Translations under genes and position numbers: made by a program
From: Dioscorea cayenensis subsp. rotundata
Taxonomy: Eukaryota; Streptophyta; Magnoliopsida; Dioscoreales; Dioscoreaceae
Direction of reading: 5' to 3'
Assembly: GCF_009730915.1 (NCBI RefSeq)
Contig: NC_052477.1
Location: 23,082,578 to 23,146,577, forward strand
Length of the DNA: 64,000 bases
The notes under the pieces: model-generated
What the model saw: the letters and a program-made list of their open reading frames with translations, nothing else
Databases searched by the model: none
Told to the model about the DNA's origin: nothing
Shown: positions 24,019 through 37,574 of the stretch, piece by piece
Position numbering within the stretch: position 1 is the stretch's first letter
Layout: every line of letters begins with the position of its first letter

Positions 24019-25609
24019 GCCACACATCTACCCATAATAATAACCTTAGTGGCAATTAAACATGGCCAGCATGCTCTTTGCTATCCTGTAAGTCCTCAAC
24101 ATCTTGGGACTATCTAGTGTAAATGTGTTATAACTCTCTTGTTAATCAATTGAGCTTGCACAAATTCAGGGCTTCTTTTTTTCCTTGGGTGGTGGAAATT
24201 AACTGCCTTTTTATCAGTTTTATAATTGAAAGAATTCAATGTAAATTACTTGCATTTATTCATGTCATTATTGAATGATACTTTGTGATTCATTTTGTCA
24301 ATTATCACATTGTTGTTGTATTTAAATTAGCTACAAAGATCAAGTTGTGATTCCACTCGTTCAATTTATGTAAGAATGGAAAACAGAGCTAGAAGACAAA
24401 TTGAGGCAATTGTCTGTGTTGTTTTGTTGAGATTCTTGTTTTGAATTTATTAGTTTTATTGCAAGTTGATGGCCAGGTTGGTAAGATATCACTTTCAGTG
24501 AATATAGTTTAGGTTAATATATGCATAACCTTATATTATAAGTAACTTGATATTTCACTTCCTTGTTCTAGGCGATATCAAGTATGTGGGCAACAATTAT
24601 GTATTCATTTTAGAATAATGTGAAACATTGAAATCTTATTAAGTAATTATTTTATTAAATATTTATATGACTTTGATGTTTGAGGTGGGATAAAATATAC
24701 GGCATTCTTGTTGGGATTTTGCTATAATAATAATTGAACAAAATTTTTAATCTAAAAACTATTATTTCATTAGACATATAATTTGTTTAGTATTGTTGGT
24801 TTAGTTCTATAGTAAAACTTTAAGAGTTAAGGTTTGACAACTATTTTCAAGAGTGTGCGCACACTACACAGTTGAACTCGTCCAATGGGACTAAATTATA
24901 TTAACTAATGTGACATTATTAGTTACTCATACACACACGCAATGATGCTAATTTTACTTAAATAAATCATCTTATAAACATATATATTTCACATAGGCGT
25001 TACTAGAGTGAAACTCACAAATACATTGGTACTAATCATTAACAAACAATTTAAATCAATTTTAAATGAGACGGTCTTTGAAACTTTCGCAATCAAATCA
25101 ACAAGGGATTAAAAAAATTTTCTCTTGTGCATCCACATTTTCTTTAATAGATTAGAGAGAAATTTCTAGAATATCAGTGCAAAGCTTTAATTGTTTTGAA
25201 AGAAAATTGACAAATCAGTATTAATTAAAAATATTAAAAATAATAAATATGTAATATTAATTAAAAATAAGGTTCAATTTTAAGTTTAATTTAATTAGCA
25301 TTAGTGAAATCAAAGTGGGATAAGTTTAAAATAAAAAGCTTTCCCAAAAGCGCAAGCCATGCATGTATGCTCCTGCAATGTTCTAATAAGAAAAGAATTT
25401 GAAAAAAATAGATGGAACTGAGAGTGGGCCTGGTTTAGCCCAAACTATACGGGCCCTTCGCAAAGAGGAATAAAGGAACCCAACTCCGTCGTCGTAATTC
25501 CAAAAGCCATGTGGGCTATTGAGTTGATGATCGGCAGTTTACTTTGACTTATGATATGTTATTAATTAATAAATTTATATAAAAAGAGAAAAGAACACTA
25601 TATTATTAT
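24019..25609. other. 3' flank of F-box gene and intergenic DNA
   Basis: 24019-24912 is matched by 44600-46088, as part of the duplication that includes the F-box gene. Beyond that point the partner sequence is hidden in the assembly gap. No further gene is seen. Confidence 0.7.
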
Positions 25610-26465
25610 TATTATTTTTTTTGGAAAAAATGGATAAACCATTTCAATTAAAACTGAAGAAAGTACTTAAAACCACACCCGGAACAAACAGCAGACAGAA
25701 CAAAAGAACCCACTAGCTGTGGATCAACAACAACAAAATACAAAAGAGGAGGCAGAAAATTTCCACAAAGCTGCTCCAAAAACCCTCTATCCTGCGCCGT
25801 GATAAAAAAATCTCCTCGAAAGATGGCACCTTAGCAGTCTCCTCGACATGTGAGCTTGAGAACTCCAAGCTCCACCGAACAATCGATATAGAAATCCTCA
25901 ATCTTCTCTTTAAGACCATCAGACGCAGCTGAGAACCAAGATAAGCACATACGATTAATTTTTATACAAAGAATGTGAACAGGTACCACAATGACATTAA
26001 AAATGCAATCATTTCGCGCAAGCCAAATGTTCCACACAACAGCCTTAATTACTAAGTCCCGCATAATTCTAAACGATGGCACTAAAGATGACCTCCAAGT
26101 GCCCCAGACCATAGTCATAGATTCAGGTGGGTCTGGCAACTGCAGGATCCGCCCAAAGAAGGCCCACACTGTCTAGCGACAAAACAATGTAAGAACAAGT
26201 GCTCAATAGATTCCAAATCCAAATGACATAACACACAAGTAGCCGTGGGTAGACGGTTGCATCGTTGTTTCGCAAGATTCTCCAGAGATGGTATTTTGTC
26301 CTTCCACACAAGCCAATTAAAGAGGTTGATTTTCTTTGGACACGAACTACTCCAGAAGAACTTTGCAATCGGGCATCTCAGCCCTCCATCAATAATGAAG
26401 TTATAGAAAGATTTAACTGAGAAGGCATCGTTGCCAGTGAGTATAGCTCCATTTGACAGTTAAAT
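25610..26465 (-). pseudogene. LINE 3' fragment (reverse-transcriptase zinc-binding domain)
   Basis: This is the tail of a non-LTR retrotransposon, oriented leftward. The protein pieces match the zf-RVT domain that follows reverse transcriptase in plant LINEs: FSVKSFYNF, GGLRCPIAKFFW, KINLFNWLVWKDKIPSLENL, CVLCHLDLESIEHLFLHC, WAFFGRILQL and then VVWNIWLARNDCIF. One base is missing between FVARQ and WAFFG, so the frame is broken there. The low-coordinate end runs into T-rich sequence (25600-25622), consistent with a minus-strand poly-A tail. The reverse transcriptase and endonuclease parts are absent, as expected for a 5'-truncated insertion. Confidence 0.85.
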
Positions 26466-27331
26466 TGACTTTCTTTTAAGAAAACTCCTCTATATGTAAT
26501 AAAGGGGAAAAAGAGGGATATAGACATAAACATGTTTTGCAAAAGTTTTATGTAAAAGTATGTCCGTGCTTGGTTTATCTAACCTTTTAATCCTTAATTG
26601 AGCAAAGTGGGATGAAAAGATTCATGTAGTTAATTCCAAATAGTTAGAACTAATAGTTGTTGTTGTAGTATTTTTATGTGCAAAGTTGTTTTCTTTTATT
26701 TAGGACAATTTTGTTATTTTCTTTTATGGTTGGTTTGGTGAACAGAATATGCTCTTATTTTTTGTTTAGTGAGATAGACTTATCATATTGACTAACTTTA
26801 TCCTACCAATCACCTCATGGAGGGTAAAGTTAGCAATCTATAGAAAATGATAAAAAAAAATAAAATTTACATTCTTGCTCTTTTATCCATTATGATGCAT
26901 CAATTGTAACAATTCTTAACAAGTGTACAAATTTTGCCATTTTCGGCATTGTATCAGACATGTGTTGTGCCACGACATTCATAATCCTAATAACAAGATT
27001 GCTAATAGCCTTGTTTATCCTAAATACATCTTTTTCATGCTAATCACTTAATTATTACATAACTATCTTAACTAATTATGCTGCCATTCGTTCATAACAA
27101 TATCACAGAACTTGACACCTATGACTCCCTCTTTTTGGCGTACACTCTTTCTATTGCCGAGCTAGAACTAGTGCCTTCATCTGTCATATTGCCTGCAACA
27201 CACCAAACTTGGAACTTGATGTTGTTGTACTGCTTCTCCAAATTGAACATGATTGCTACAACCATCAAAGAGAAAATTCAGACATAATTAAAAAAAATCT
27301 CACGTTATATTAAAACAAATGAATTCAAATT
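26466..27331. other. AT-rich intergenic DNA
   Basis: Nothing recognisable as a gene. Confidence 0.5.
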
Positions 27332-28448
27332 TGTTAGTTCCATCGATGTGGTTTGTGGTCAAGAGAACACTCAAAACACTCAAAAAAAACTCAGACAAAC
27401 CAAACAAGAAGGAGACACACAAGATTGGTAATCCAGTTCGGCGTCCACTCGCCTACATCTGGGGGCCAGCCTGGAGATAAACAATTCACTAAAAGAGGTG
27501 AAAATAGATTAGTACAAACACTTGTCACTCACTCTCTCAACAATAAAAATCACTACCCTCTCTAGATTGTTTAATGTTCACACACTCTCCTCCATAAGTA
27601 CTCCACCCAATCTCAGAGCAAGGTAGCTTATATAGACGCCTCAACGTCCCAAATATAGCACATATCTCTTTCAAAATCTCCACATCTACTAATTAAAAAA
27701 CCTTCCAAAATTAGCTGTTGCAACTCCTGTTGTAACATGAATTGCAACATGGTCTTGAATGCTGACATGATTGAGTTCTGGTTACGTTGTAGACGATCTC
27801 AAAACCCATTAACCTCCCGGTTATGCTCAGTCTGAGTCAGTGCAGCCAAATCTTCTGATCCCGACTGTCGGCAACTAGCCTACCTCCTCAGTTCCTCATC
27901 ACGCAGTCCCTTCGCAAGAGGCGCACGTCCTTGTGCGTTTTCACGAAACTTGCCAAACTTGATCTTCAATTCATCCAAGCTTGACCTTCAAAGATTCTCC
28001 AAACTTGATCTTCAATTCATCCAAGTTTGGTCTTCAAATCTTCCCAAGAAAGATCTTCAATCAATCAACTCAATCATGCCAACAATAGGCATGTCTTCAA
28101 ATCTTGCCCATAATAGTCTTCAATCATCCTTATTAAGGTTTCTTCAAATCATACCATCAATAGTCTTCAATCATACCATTGATAGGTATTTGTTCATTAA
28201 GCTCTATCCATATTTAGTCTTCAATCAAATCACCCTAAATATGATCTTGATATGATCTTGTCTTCAAGTTGTAATACATTGTCAAAAATAACTTCAATAA
28301 GATCTTCAAGATATTTGCCTCCAAGTCAAAGATTTCTTGCCATGTCACCATACTTTGTCATGTCATCATTTGTGCCACATCACATAGGTTGCCACGTCAT
28401 CTTGACTATGCGTCAAATCATGCCAATAATAGTGCGGTTGCACTAACA
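27332..28448 (+). mobile_element. Solo LTR (1.1 kb) with 5-bp TSD
   Basis: It begins TGTTAGTTCC and ends GCACTAACA, a 7-base inverted repeat of TG...CA form. It is flanked on both sides by AAATT (27327-27331 and 28449-28453). There is no PBS, internal region or second LTR next to it, so it is best read as a solo LTR left by recombination between the two LTRs of an element. The stretch 27950-28330 is rich in repeated GATCTTCAA / CTTCAAATC motifs. Orientation is inferred only from TG...CA, which is symmetric, so the strand is tentative. Confidence 0.8.
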
Positions 28449-28453
28449 AAATT

Positions 28454-30079
28454 GATTTTCCAAAATAGAGGAAAGCATCCAGGTGAAGATGTTGCCCATA
28501 CTCCTCAGCAGAAATGGATTCGATGGGACATGGATCAAACCATAATGTTGCACAGTATATATATATAACACATGTATGTTATACCTTGGAGATTGTTGCT
28601 ATTATTCCTAGAGAAACCCTAGTGCTATTGAAGTAAGGATCTTCGGTGACCACCATGACAACCTTTGAGTAGCCTTTCAACCTCCCCGCTGGCACCACCA
28701 ACCTCATCTCGACTACATGATCATGCTTACCAGCCCTCCAATACTCACCGCCTCCTAGTATAGTATCACAACCAAACTGATTTCGATGTTGGTATTTAAG
28801 AGCTTAATTTTGAGGTTGGATTTGGTGGCAATAGCGTTGGCCACTACTTAGAGGTTGGGTAGAGGAAGAAGGGGATGGGGCAAAGGTTGTGGGTGGTGAA
28901 GATGCCATGTATAGAAAATGGTGAAGATAATGATCTAACAGCTGCGACTAGGATGTCCCTAGATGATTGTCCCCTTATATACAGACACACACACAAATAC
29001 GAATGAATCCTAAGTTTTTAATGTATATATCTTTTTTTTTCCTCTAGCCACCAATCCACTCCTTCCCTCATTCCGAACCCTCCTTCACCAGCATTGTCTT
29101 CCATTGCTAAGCCTTCGGCTACTCTTCCATGGAAAATCTCAAGGCCTTCGTGTTGAGCCAAACTAGGTCAATGCCATTTGGAGTCGGCTCAGAGTGTTTG
29201 TTGCGGAGCATTAGACAAGGTGAGCTTTGCGTATGGTTGACGACACCACTGGATGGAGTGAAAATAAGGCTGATGACATAAGTGCGCCGGGAGATGATGA
29301 ACAAGATCTCGGTGGTGATCATGCTGATTATGGCTGAAGGGTGATGGGTATGGTTCTACACAAGGATTAGACCAATAGTTCTTCACAGTGCTTGCTTTGC
29401 AGCATTGGGGTACTTTGTATTTGAGACGACAAGGTTTGCTATACATTAATATATGCTGGAGAGGAAAGTTGCGGAGGCAAGCTGCGGAGGCTAATGCTTT
29501 GGCTTGACTTTTTACTTGGATGTTGATCACATGCATGAAAATGGTGAGTTTTTTCTTCTTATATTCCAAGTTTATTATTTAATATGCATTGGTATATATT
29601 CATTGCTTTACTTGATTTCACTTGTTTACTTTTACAGTGGGTTTGGAATAAGGAAAGATGGATCATATGCGGAGAAAGATTTTATGAATACATTTTGTTC
29701 CATCTTGTAGTGTTGTTCAATGTGTTCTAACTTCTTCTCTTAAGTGTTTGGAAAGCGTGGAAAATTTGGAGTTTTGTTATGTAATTCACTGGAGATGATT
29801 TGTTATAGACTTCAAAATGATATAAAGATACATATATTGATAACATGTAGAAGAGTTTTCTTATTGCATTTAAATTCAAACTATAGGAATTTATAAACTA
29901 ACGCTTTACTGTTAAGAACAGTTTATGGCTATGTTAGATGTTGTTTATTACTTAGTTGTACCATTGTCTATAAATTTGGAAATGGTCATTTTGGTTCTTG
30001 AAACTAAGACATATGCAATGGAAAAATTGATGCCAAAATAGATTAATAAAATAAAATATTATTTTATTTTTTTTCAGTT
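28454..30079. other. Intergenic DNA with moderate GC patches
   Basis: 28600-29560 is less AT-rich and has short open stretches on both strands, but no family is recognisable. It may be decayed transposon or gene sequence. Confidence 0.4.
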
Positions 30080-30379
30080 TTAAAATTTGTTTCTAAGTTT
30101 TTTTTATAGTTAGAAATGAATTTGAATACCTTTTCGAATTGGAAAAGGAATTAAAATGGGTTTTTTTATGTTTCTATATCCGAAATTTAGAAATAGATTT
30201 TTTTTATTGTAAATCTGTTTCTAAAGTATGAAATGGACTACTATTTTCATTGCTAATAAATTAGAAATGAGTTTTTAAAAAAACAAAAAAAAACATTTCT
30301 AATCTATTTCTAAAGTGAATTAGCAATTAATGAATTAGAAACGGAAAAAAGTTATTTCTAAATTGCATTTGTCTTGTAG
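30080..30379. mobile_element. CACTA transposon terminus
   Basis: Sequence ending TCTTGTAGTG at about 30370-30379 is the reverse complement of CACTACAAGA, the CACTA-superfamily terminal motif. Before it lie many short subterminal repeats of the form TAGAAAT / ATTTCTAA in both orientations over roughly 280 bases, as is typical of CACTA ends. I could not find the matching other end, so this may be a fragment. Confidence 0.7.
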
Positions 30380-30383
30380 TGTG

Positions 30384-31060
30384 CCGTAGTACTTAGGTGC
30401 TCTTCAATATCTTTGCCTTACTCGTCCTAATATCTAATTTGTCATAAATAAAGTATGCCAATTTCTTCATTGCCTTACAGATATTCATTGAGCTAGGGTT
30501 AAATGGATTCTACCATAGTTGCGTTTTACACAATCTCGTGGGATTCACTTTCACTAAAGCCATCTTTCTCACTTCCCTTACTTTAAATGCCTACTCCGAT
30601 GCTGACTAAGCTAGTTGTCGCGATGATCGACACTCAACCTTTGATTACTATATCTTTTTGGGTTCAAACATTATTTCCTGGAATGACAAAAAGCAACCAT
30701 AGTTGCTCAATCCAACATTAAGGCTAAATACAGAAGCATTGTACTCTGTTGTTGCTAAATTTTGTTTCATTCAATCATTGCTCAATGAAATTGGTCTTTC
30801 TAATATCACTTCTATTCTCTAATGTGAATCTTGGTGCCGCATTTCTTATTGTTTCACAGGCTCAAACTAAGCACAAAGATTGATTGATATCCACTTTATT
30901 GGAGATCTTATTGCCAAGAAGACTCATCATTCAACACATCCTTGGCCTATCTCAAATTGCTAATATTCTCACAAATGCATTATCTATTATAGCTTTTTGT
31001 CAACTTTGAGACAAGCAACATTGGTTTTGAATGCTTCCAATTGTTAATGAATACAATAAA
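30384..31060 (+). pseudogene. Copia retrotransposon relic: RT C-terminus and RNase H
   Basis: Conceptual pieces across frames match the end of Ty1/Copia Pol. They are an LQYLCLTRP...FVINKVCQFLH-like stretch at 30400-30470, YSDAD near 30595, IFLGSNIISWNDKKQP at 30645-30695, SLLNEIGLSNITS at 30780-30815, and HFIGDLIAKKT / ANILTNALS-like segments to about 31000. Several stop codons and shifts show this is an old dead copy. The LTRs are not identified. Confidence 0.8.
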
Positions 31061-31544
31061 TTATACAACAAATTGGGAGGAAAGCATCATAGCGGATCAA
31101 ATAATGACTAGTTGAAGGAACATGCTCGTACTCTATATTATCAGAATCGTAAAAAAGCATTTCCTTCATGAGCATATTTGGGTAATGTCAAAAGATGATT
31201 CAAAATAGAAAGCAAACACTCCTTTCCAAGATCATCAAAAAAACAAAAAAAAAAACAAGAACAAAAAGCAAAAGCAAAAACAAAAACAAAACAAAACAAA
31301 GCAAAGATCAACGAAAGTGATGCCTACACCTCTTCATCTAATGTAGATACAAGTCTTAATATAAATGACAATGAGGGTTGAAAGTTCATCTCATTGGTCA
31401 GAAAACTAGCAAAAGTAAAGGCAAAGGCAAAGAGAAAGGGGAAGTCAAGCTCAACTGGTAAAAATGTGGATGAAAAAAATGTGGGCATCAAACACTTAGA
31501 TAGTGTAACAATTAAAGATTCCTTACCTCAATGACCAGTTTATC

Positions 31545-31735
31545 AATGATGTTGTACATCATAATCATACATTTGAGATCTCATCATACAATTAACCCAT
31601 GATGCTATCGTCCAATCAATGGAAAGATTTAAAAAAACTAAAAAAATAATAATTAAATAAAATTGTGTCCCTTGCTTGACTGTTCTCATTAGCCTTCTCG
31701 CCTTCAAAGCTGAAAACACACCACTGTTTCCCTAT
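31545..31735 (+). repeat. Relic copy of the RBL18 upstream region
   Basis: This segment aligns with 47295-47490, the DNA directly upstream of the RBL18-like start codon. Shared blocks include GAGATCTCATCATACAAT, ATGATGC followed by TCCAATC, AAAGATTTAAAAAA, TTGACTG, CTTCTCGCCTTC / CTTTCGCCTTC and AAGCTGAA. Orientation is the same. The match stops before the exon, so it is a promoter/leader fragment without coding sequence. Confidence 0.7.
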
Positions 31736-31759
31736 CTACTGTGGAAGGATGTCGTTTCC

Positions 31760-34700
31760 CTCTTCTTCAAGGTTGCATGGCAAAGGAATTTATTTACTTG
31801 GTTTGATTCCTAAAACTCTTCTAAATGTGCACATGTTAGGACTCTAATCGTTTCATGTGATGTCTAACAAAGTTAATAAATCCTTATGTGATCAATAAGC
31901 CATTGTAATTGATGCATCACTATACCTGTCTGTTCCTTAACAACTCCCTTATTGGGGGCCGAGAAGAAAGCTTGTCACCTTTGTAAATTAAAAGAAAAAA
32001 AATCTGAAATCCTGTTGCAAGTATGTATTAAAAGAAAATATCAACTAGTTTGGTTTTATGGAGATGTTTGACTCAATTTTTTGTACTTAAATTGATCTAC
32101 ATTGGCTCACGAATTATAATATGTATATATTATTGCATAAAATTACTTATTTATTATACATTGTTTAAAGTATATTCCGTGAGCTTGGTTTGGTGGTATT
32201 ATTATTTAAAAACAATGTATATATATAGTTATATTTTTTAAAAATATATTCAATGTTTAAAATCTAATATTTATATAATGTTGATTTTGGTTTCTATATC
32301 TTTAAAATGTTATTAGCCTGTCTTTGGATAAAATTGTTCATTATGGTGCTCATTGCTGTGTATTAAAATATTATTTTTAATGTATCTTTTATTTATATTT
32401 GGTTTTCACGTAGGTGACAACAATTTTTGCCATGCCATTTATTATATGCGATTTTTTTTAATTATTTTTATAACTCTTTTATACCCCATATCACATATCA
32501 TTAGGTACCAATAAAATTCAACTAAAAAATCATTAAGAAAAACTTATGTGGGCATAAAATACCACATCAACTAACCATGTAAGTAACCGCATGTATAAAT
32601 AAATAAATAACCATATATTTCAGTATCTATCATATAAACATAAAGACGGTATTGAACATTTTGAATATACAAGATTAAAATAAACATTATTGTCAAACAT
32701 AGTAATTAATACTGCGCTTAAACATTTTATATGGTTGATAAATTTCTGGTACCTTCACTCGTTAGTTTCTACATTATCATCTCATATTTTAAACATTTTA
32801 ATTAAATAAAACCCTCATCATCATCCATTCCAATCTAAAAATCAATTATGGTGCCATTTCTTTTGCTATTCAAATAAATGGCATGCACATTTGTCAAAGC
32901 TTGAATCTTTCCATCTTTATTAGTTCTTTACCTGCTTGTTAGATTGGAAATTTGGAATATATAGTTCTTTGCAGGGCCACAAAAAATAAATACTCTTGTG
33001 TGTAATTAATTAGACTTGAAGACATTTCTTCTATTTGTATTTTATTCTCAACATGACATTATTTAAAATATCTGAATGGAAAAAAGGGCTGATTGCAACA
33101 TAATTGTTTTGCCTAAACACTTATAACATTTGTTGTTAACATTTACCTTGGAATTTTTCTTTTTTCCTTGATCATTGCCAATGAGTCTCAATCCCCAACT
33201 TCCCCAAAAGGTCTGCCATTAAATATATTTATTGCTAAAATCAACTTGCTCAAAAAAATATATACATACCGACATTATATATATTCATAAAAATCATATT
33301 TTTACTAGGAAATAATCAATTTTGGAATTACATGGAATGACTATAAAGTCCGTGGACATCGTCTTCTTCAACAAAATAAATAAATAAATAAAATAAAAAA
33401 TCCTTCTATCTTTTCATATACCTAATAAATCCTTAGATTTCAAATTAATATATTTTTTTATTTTTTTAAATTATTTGTTTACTCTTAGATTTCAATTCAT
33501 ATACCTCAGTAAAACCATATGGGAAATAAAAACTAGTTGATTTTTTATCATATTATATTTAGAGGAAGACCAAAGCATAGCTCAACGATACCCACCTAGC
33601 ATTGGATTTGAAGGGTCTTAAACTAAAGCCCCTTAACTAGCAATGCGGCGGATCCCCCGTGAGAGGTCTATGTGAAAAGCACTTTCATTCATCTCCAGAG
33701 TTGCATGACAAAAGGATTTATCCCCAGGAGGTCTACAAGCTACCACAACTAGTGCACTTTAATACTTACCTATCCGACCATTGACCAACAATGCTTGTGG
33801 TTTGATGCGACCTCAAGTTGACGGGTAATTAAGAAGTAAATAAAACATCGTTCCCATGAGAGCTATAATGTTGATTACTAATCTCTTACAACTAAAGGTT
33901 ATCTAAACAAATCCAAATAATAATAAAGAAGATAAATAGAACTAATTGTAATTGAAGTTAAAACTATTAAAATATGGTTAGTGGCAAGGAGGGAAAATTC
34001 ATAATTCAAAGGTTTCTAGGATTAGGGTTTCACCACAATGATAAACAAAAGATCTTATATGACTCTCTCTATTAAGCTTAATTGTTTGAAAGTGGTTTAT
34101 CCTATAGTACTTATTATTTCTTTTCAGAATATAGTGAAGTATTGAACTTAGATCAACTCCTACTTTTGTGGCAATTGAGACCGATTATACTCTTTAATAT
34201 CTGTGATAATCATTGATCCTCAAAAAATCCAAATATATGGTTCCAGACTTAATCTTAGGGTTTCTAACATCACTGTTCACCTTTCAGTCCTTCCTTTGGA
34301 GTGTCTAAGATCATGAAAATATGAAATTCATCACATTCACAAGCATTAAGTATCAAAAGATTAAATCAAACTGAATTTAAGGACTACGATAGAAAGAAAA
34401 GTCAACACAAAGATTATTTGTTCATCAAGGGGCTAATTCCCAATCCTAGAAAGATAGATCTACTCACTCATGTTCGAATAACGAACCATAATGTTCAAAC
34501 TATGCATCAATAAATAAAATAGAAAGTAATAAAGAAAGACTCGGTTTGATTGATGAGTTCCACGCTTGAAAGTCAATAGATCTTCAATTAATTCTTGATT
34601 TCCTCCGTCTTTTGATGTATGCTTTGGTCTTCTGATGCTTCTCAACCTCGAACTCTAACCATGACGGCCCAAAAGATCCCCATCTGAAACCCTCCATGGT

Positions 34701-37569
34701 GTTATATTGGGTGAAAATAAGCTAGGGTTTTCTCCGGTGGCCATGTGCCATTGGTGTGGTGTGCAACACGGTTAGGTCATGGTCCTCTTGAATTAAGATC
34801 CTGCATTGTGGACCATGTCCCTTGATGGTTGACACTAGCTGGGTTGTGTTCCTTGATGTCTTCTTGTTTTGTACTCTTTTTATCTCTACAACTTCTTTTC
34901 ATCTCTTGTCTTTCTAGAATGCTTTAAATAATTATATAATTGATGACGAATTCCAACCATCTGTATATAAAGCACCAAAGAAGCATCTCGAACCAAAATG
35001 ATAATATTCAAGCAAGAAATATTATGATTAATGAATAATTTAAACCTAATCCTATGTTAAAATGTTATAAGATTTTTAACTTAACATCACTTTCACAAAT
35101 ATATATATATATATATATATTATAGAGAGAGTTTGATAAATTATATATTGAAGTGTGATTTATATAAGGTATACATGCATTTATCATGCATTTTTAAGCA
35201 GATGTATGCACTAGGATTTCTTTTATATTGTAATATATAAATATTAGGACTAGTCTACCAAGGACATCCGTAGATAACAATTCTACGGACGCCCCTCTTA
35301 TCAACTGTTAGATCTTTGGATCATCCATTCATGTAAACAGTGACTACAACAGTAACCATCCAGCAATGCAATTAACAGTGTTATACCAACCAACCCATTT
35401 CAACCCAAGTACAATTTTTTGCCCACTCTCTCTCCTCATCTTCTATCTATCTCATAATTTTGAATCATTTAAACTTTATTATATAGAAAAATATGATTAA
35501 GGGGTTTGATTTTCTTTATCCCTCCTTGTTATGATGAGGGATACCATGTACTTTGAAATGGTTATATTATAAGTTCCACTATCATATCTACTTTATTTTT
35601 TTCTTCCTTAGAGATGCTTGACTTTTAGCTTCCCACATATCACTCCACAAGAAAAATACCTTGTTTAACAAATAAAGTTAGCTTGTTTTCAATGCACCTC
35701 TCAAAGTTACATCACCACTGCCTTTTATTTTTCTAATAAATATAGACAAACCACAACTTAATATAAAAAAAGCAAAATAAAATAGAGAGTTAAAAAAAAT
35801 TATTTAGATCATTACAATATAGTTTTGGACCACCATACCCACTAAAAGTGAGGAAGAACGATCAAAGGATAGGAAAAAGAACAACAAACACTATGGAAAG
35901 ACACCCCTAATATGAATGGAAAATGATTATATAGATGCATTTTAAAAGTGATGAATCAAAATATAAAATTAGAAAAAATAGTAGAAAAAAATTAAAAGAA
36001 AAGACCCACTTGAGGTGCTAGTGCAAGGCTAGTCTTCATGGGCTTGGAATCCCTTCATTAGAGCAATTTGTTGGAACATATAGTTGGAAAAAAAAAATCA
36101 CAAATTTAACCATCGTGTATCGATTTTCTCTTTGATCATTATCAAAATCAATTTATATGTTTTTGCATGGATTTTTGCAATTCTAGAAGTGAAAAAGCAA
36201 CCTATAGATCTTAGTCCTTATAATCAAACAAAACCTCCACTTCGTATGATCGCTTACTCCTGACCCTAATGGATAGTCCTTTGGTTTGAACCACAATTCT
36301 AGACCACCTCCCCAACTAAAGATTACGTTATTGATGTAGTTTAATCTCAGTCGGTGCTTATTCTAATTGCTTTTATTCTCTCAATTGCAATACTGAGGCT
36401 TCTATTCCTTGTTGTTTTGTCATTTAGTTTTTCTTCTGTTATTCTCTAGTTTACTCCTCACAATAGTGGACTACGTTTACTTCTTTGTCTCCCTCTTCTT
36501 TGTATATTGTAGTTTTGCTTTTTAAGTGGATAAATCACAAATATTAAAAAAAAAACTAAGAGTAAACAGAGTTACTGAGACCCACAAAAAAAAGAAAAGA
36601 GAGAAAAAAATAGACACCCTACAACTAAAACAAATCCACAAGAAGTGGAGAATAAAACACAAACACTAAAAACAACAAGCAACATTACACCTAAAGACTA
36701 AAACAACACAGAGAACAAACAATTGGTGATTTTTCTTCAGGTGTTAGGATTCATCAGTCTAGTCTTGGTCTCCTTGGTCACCAGTGAGTTCTCTGTGAAA
36801 TTGAGGCCTCTTTTGATAGCTGGGATCGATTCCTCAAGTTTGATCTTTTTTGCAACTGAAGCTGCATTCACTTAAGCAATAAGCAAATAATGAATTTTGC
36901 AAATGATAGAAAGATGAGAATGGTTTATTTTTTTCTCTTATTTTTGTTTTCGAGTTAAATAAAGAATGGTTTATTCAAAAAAAAGGAAAGAATGGCATAC
37001 ATTAATGGGACCAATATTATTAAATTTTTGTTATTTATTCACAAGAATGGGTTTGCCATCACTTTTATCAAAATAAATAAATAAATAAAAGGAATGGGTT
37101 TGGCGTCATATTTTGTTTAATATTTAGTTCTGTAATGGATTATTGAGCTTTGATATTTTTATATTAAACAAAAATTGTCTAAATTGATTTTGTAAATCTT
37201 TACCTTATAAAATTTTGATCTAGAAACTTTCTCTCTGTTACTGTTATCTGGCTTAGTGTGAAGTTATGGATTTTTCCATTGCAAGTTGGATGAGAACAGA
37301 GAATGATACAAATGATAACTTGATTTAAAAACGGGTTTTAAGTGATATTATATTAATTTGTGCACCCCCAAGTTTTCCACAATGAGTTATGTTATATTAA
37401 TGATCAGAATAGGGACATTTTCATAGTCTTCTTTCAACTTTAAAAAGATTGAATACAAAATGGGGAAGAGAAGGAGAAGTGGTTGAAACCAAGAATTCTT
37501 TTTTACCATGAAATGATAAATAGTTTGATTCAATCAAAGTTAAAATAAAATAAACAATAACGCGATATT
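31760..37569. other. AT-rich intergenic DNA with undefined repeats
   Basis: No gene recognised. 33560-34950 is more complex and may be decayed retrotransposon DNA; it contains a TCGTTCCCATGAGAGC-like stretch of a kind often seen in plant retroelements. 35250-35350 has a short hairpin (CCGTAGA...TCTACGG). 36535-36740 has A-rich sequence preceded by TGGATAAATCAC, a tail-like motif also seen near 25632 and 41334. Confidence 0.45.
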
Positions 37570-37574
37570 ACATT

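Noticed and set aside
27950..28330. Repeated GATCTTCAA spacing resembling a CRISPR-like or satellite array
   Set aside because: Units are irregular, lie within a solo LTR, and this is a plant nuclear genome.
33560..34950. Possible retrotransposon leader or SINE
   Set aside because: Some motifs look retroelement-like, but I could not find LTRs, target duplications or protein remains, so I left it as undefined intergenic DNA.
35262..35290. Hairpin CCGTAGA...TCTACGG
   Set aside because: It is short and isolated, with no RNA-gene or terminator context; probably chance or part of a decayed repeat.
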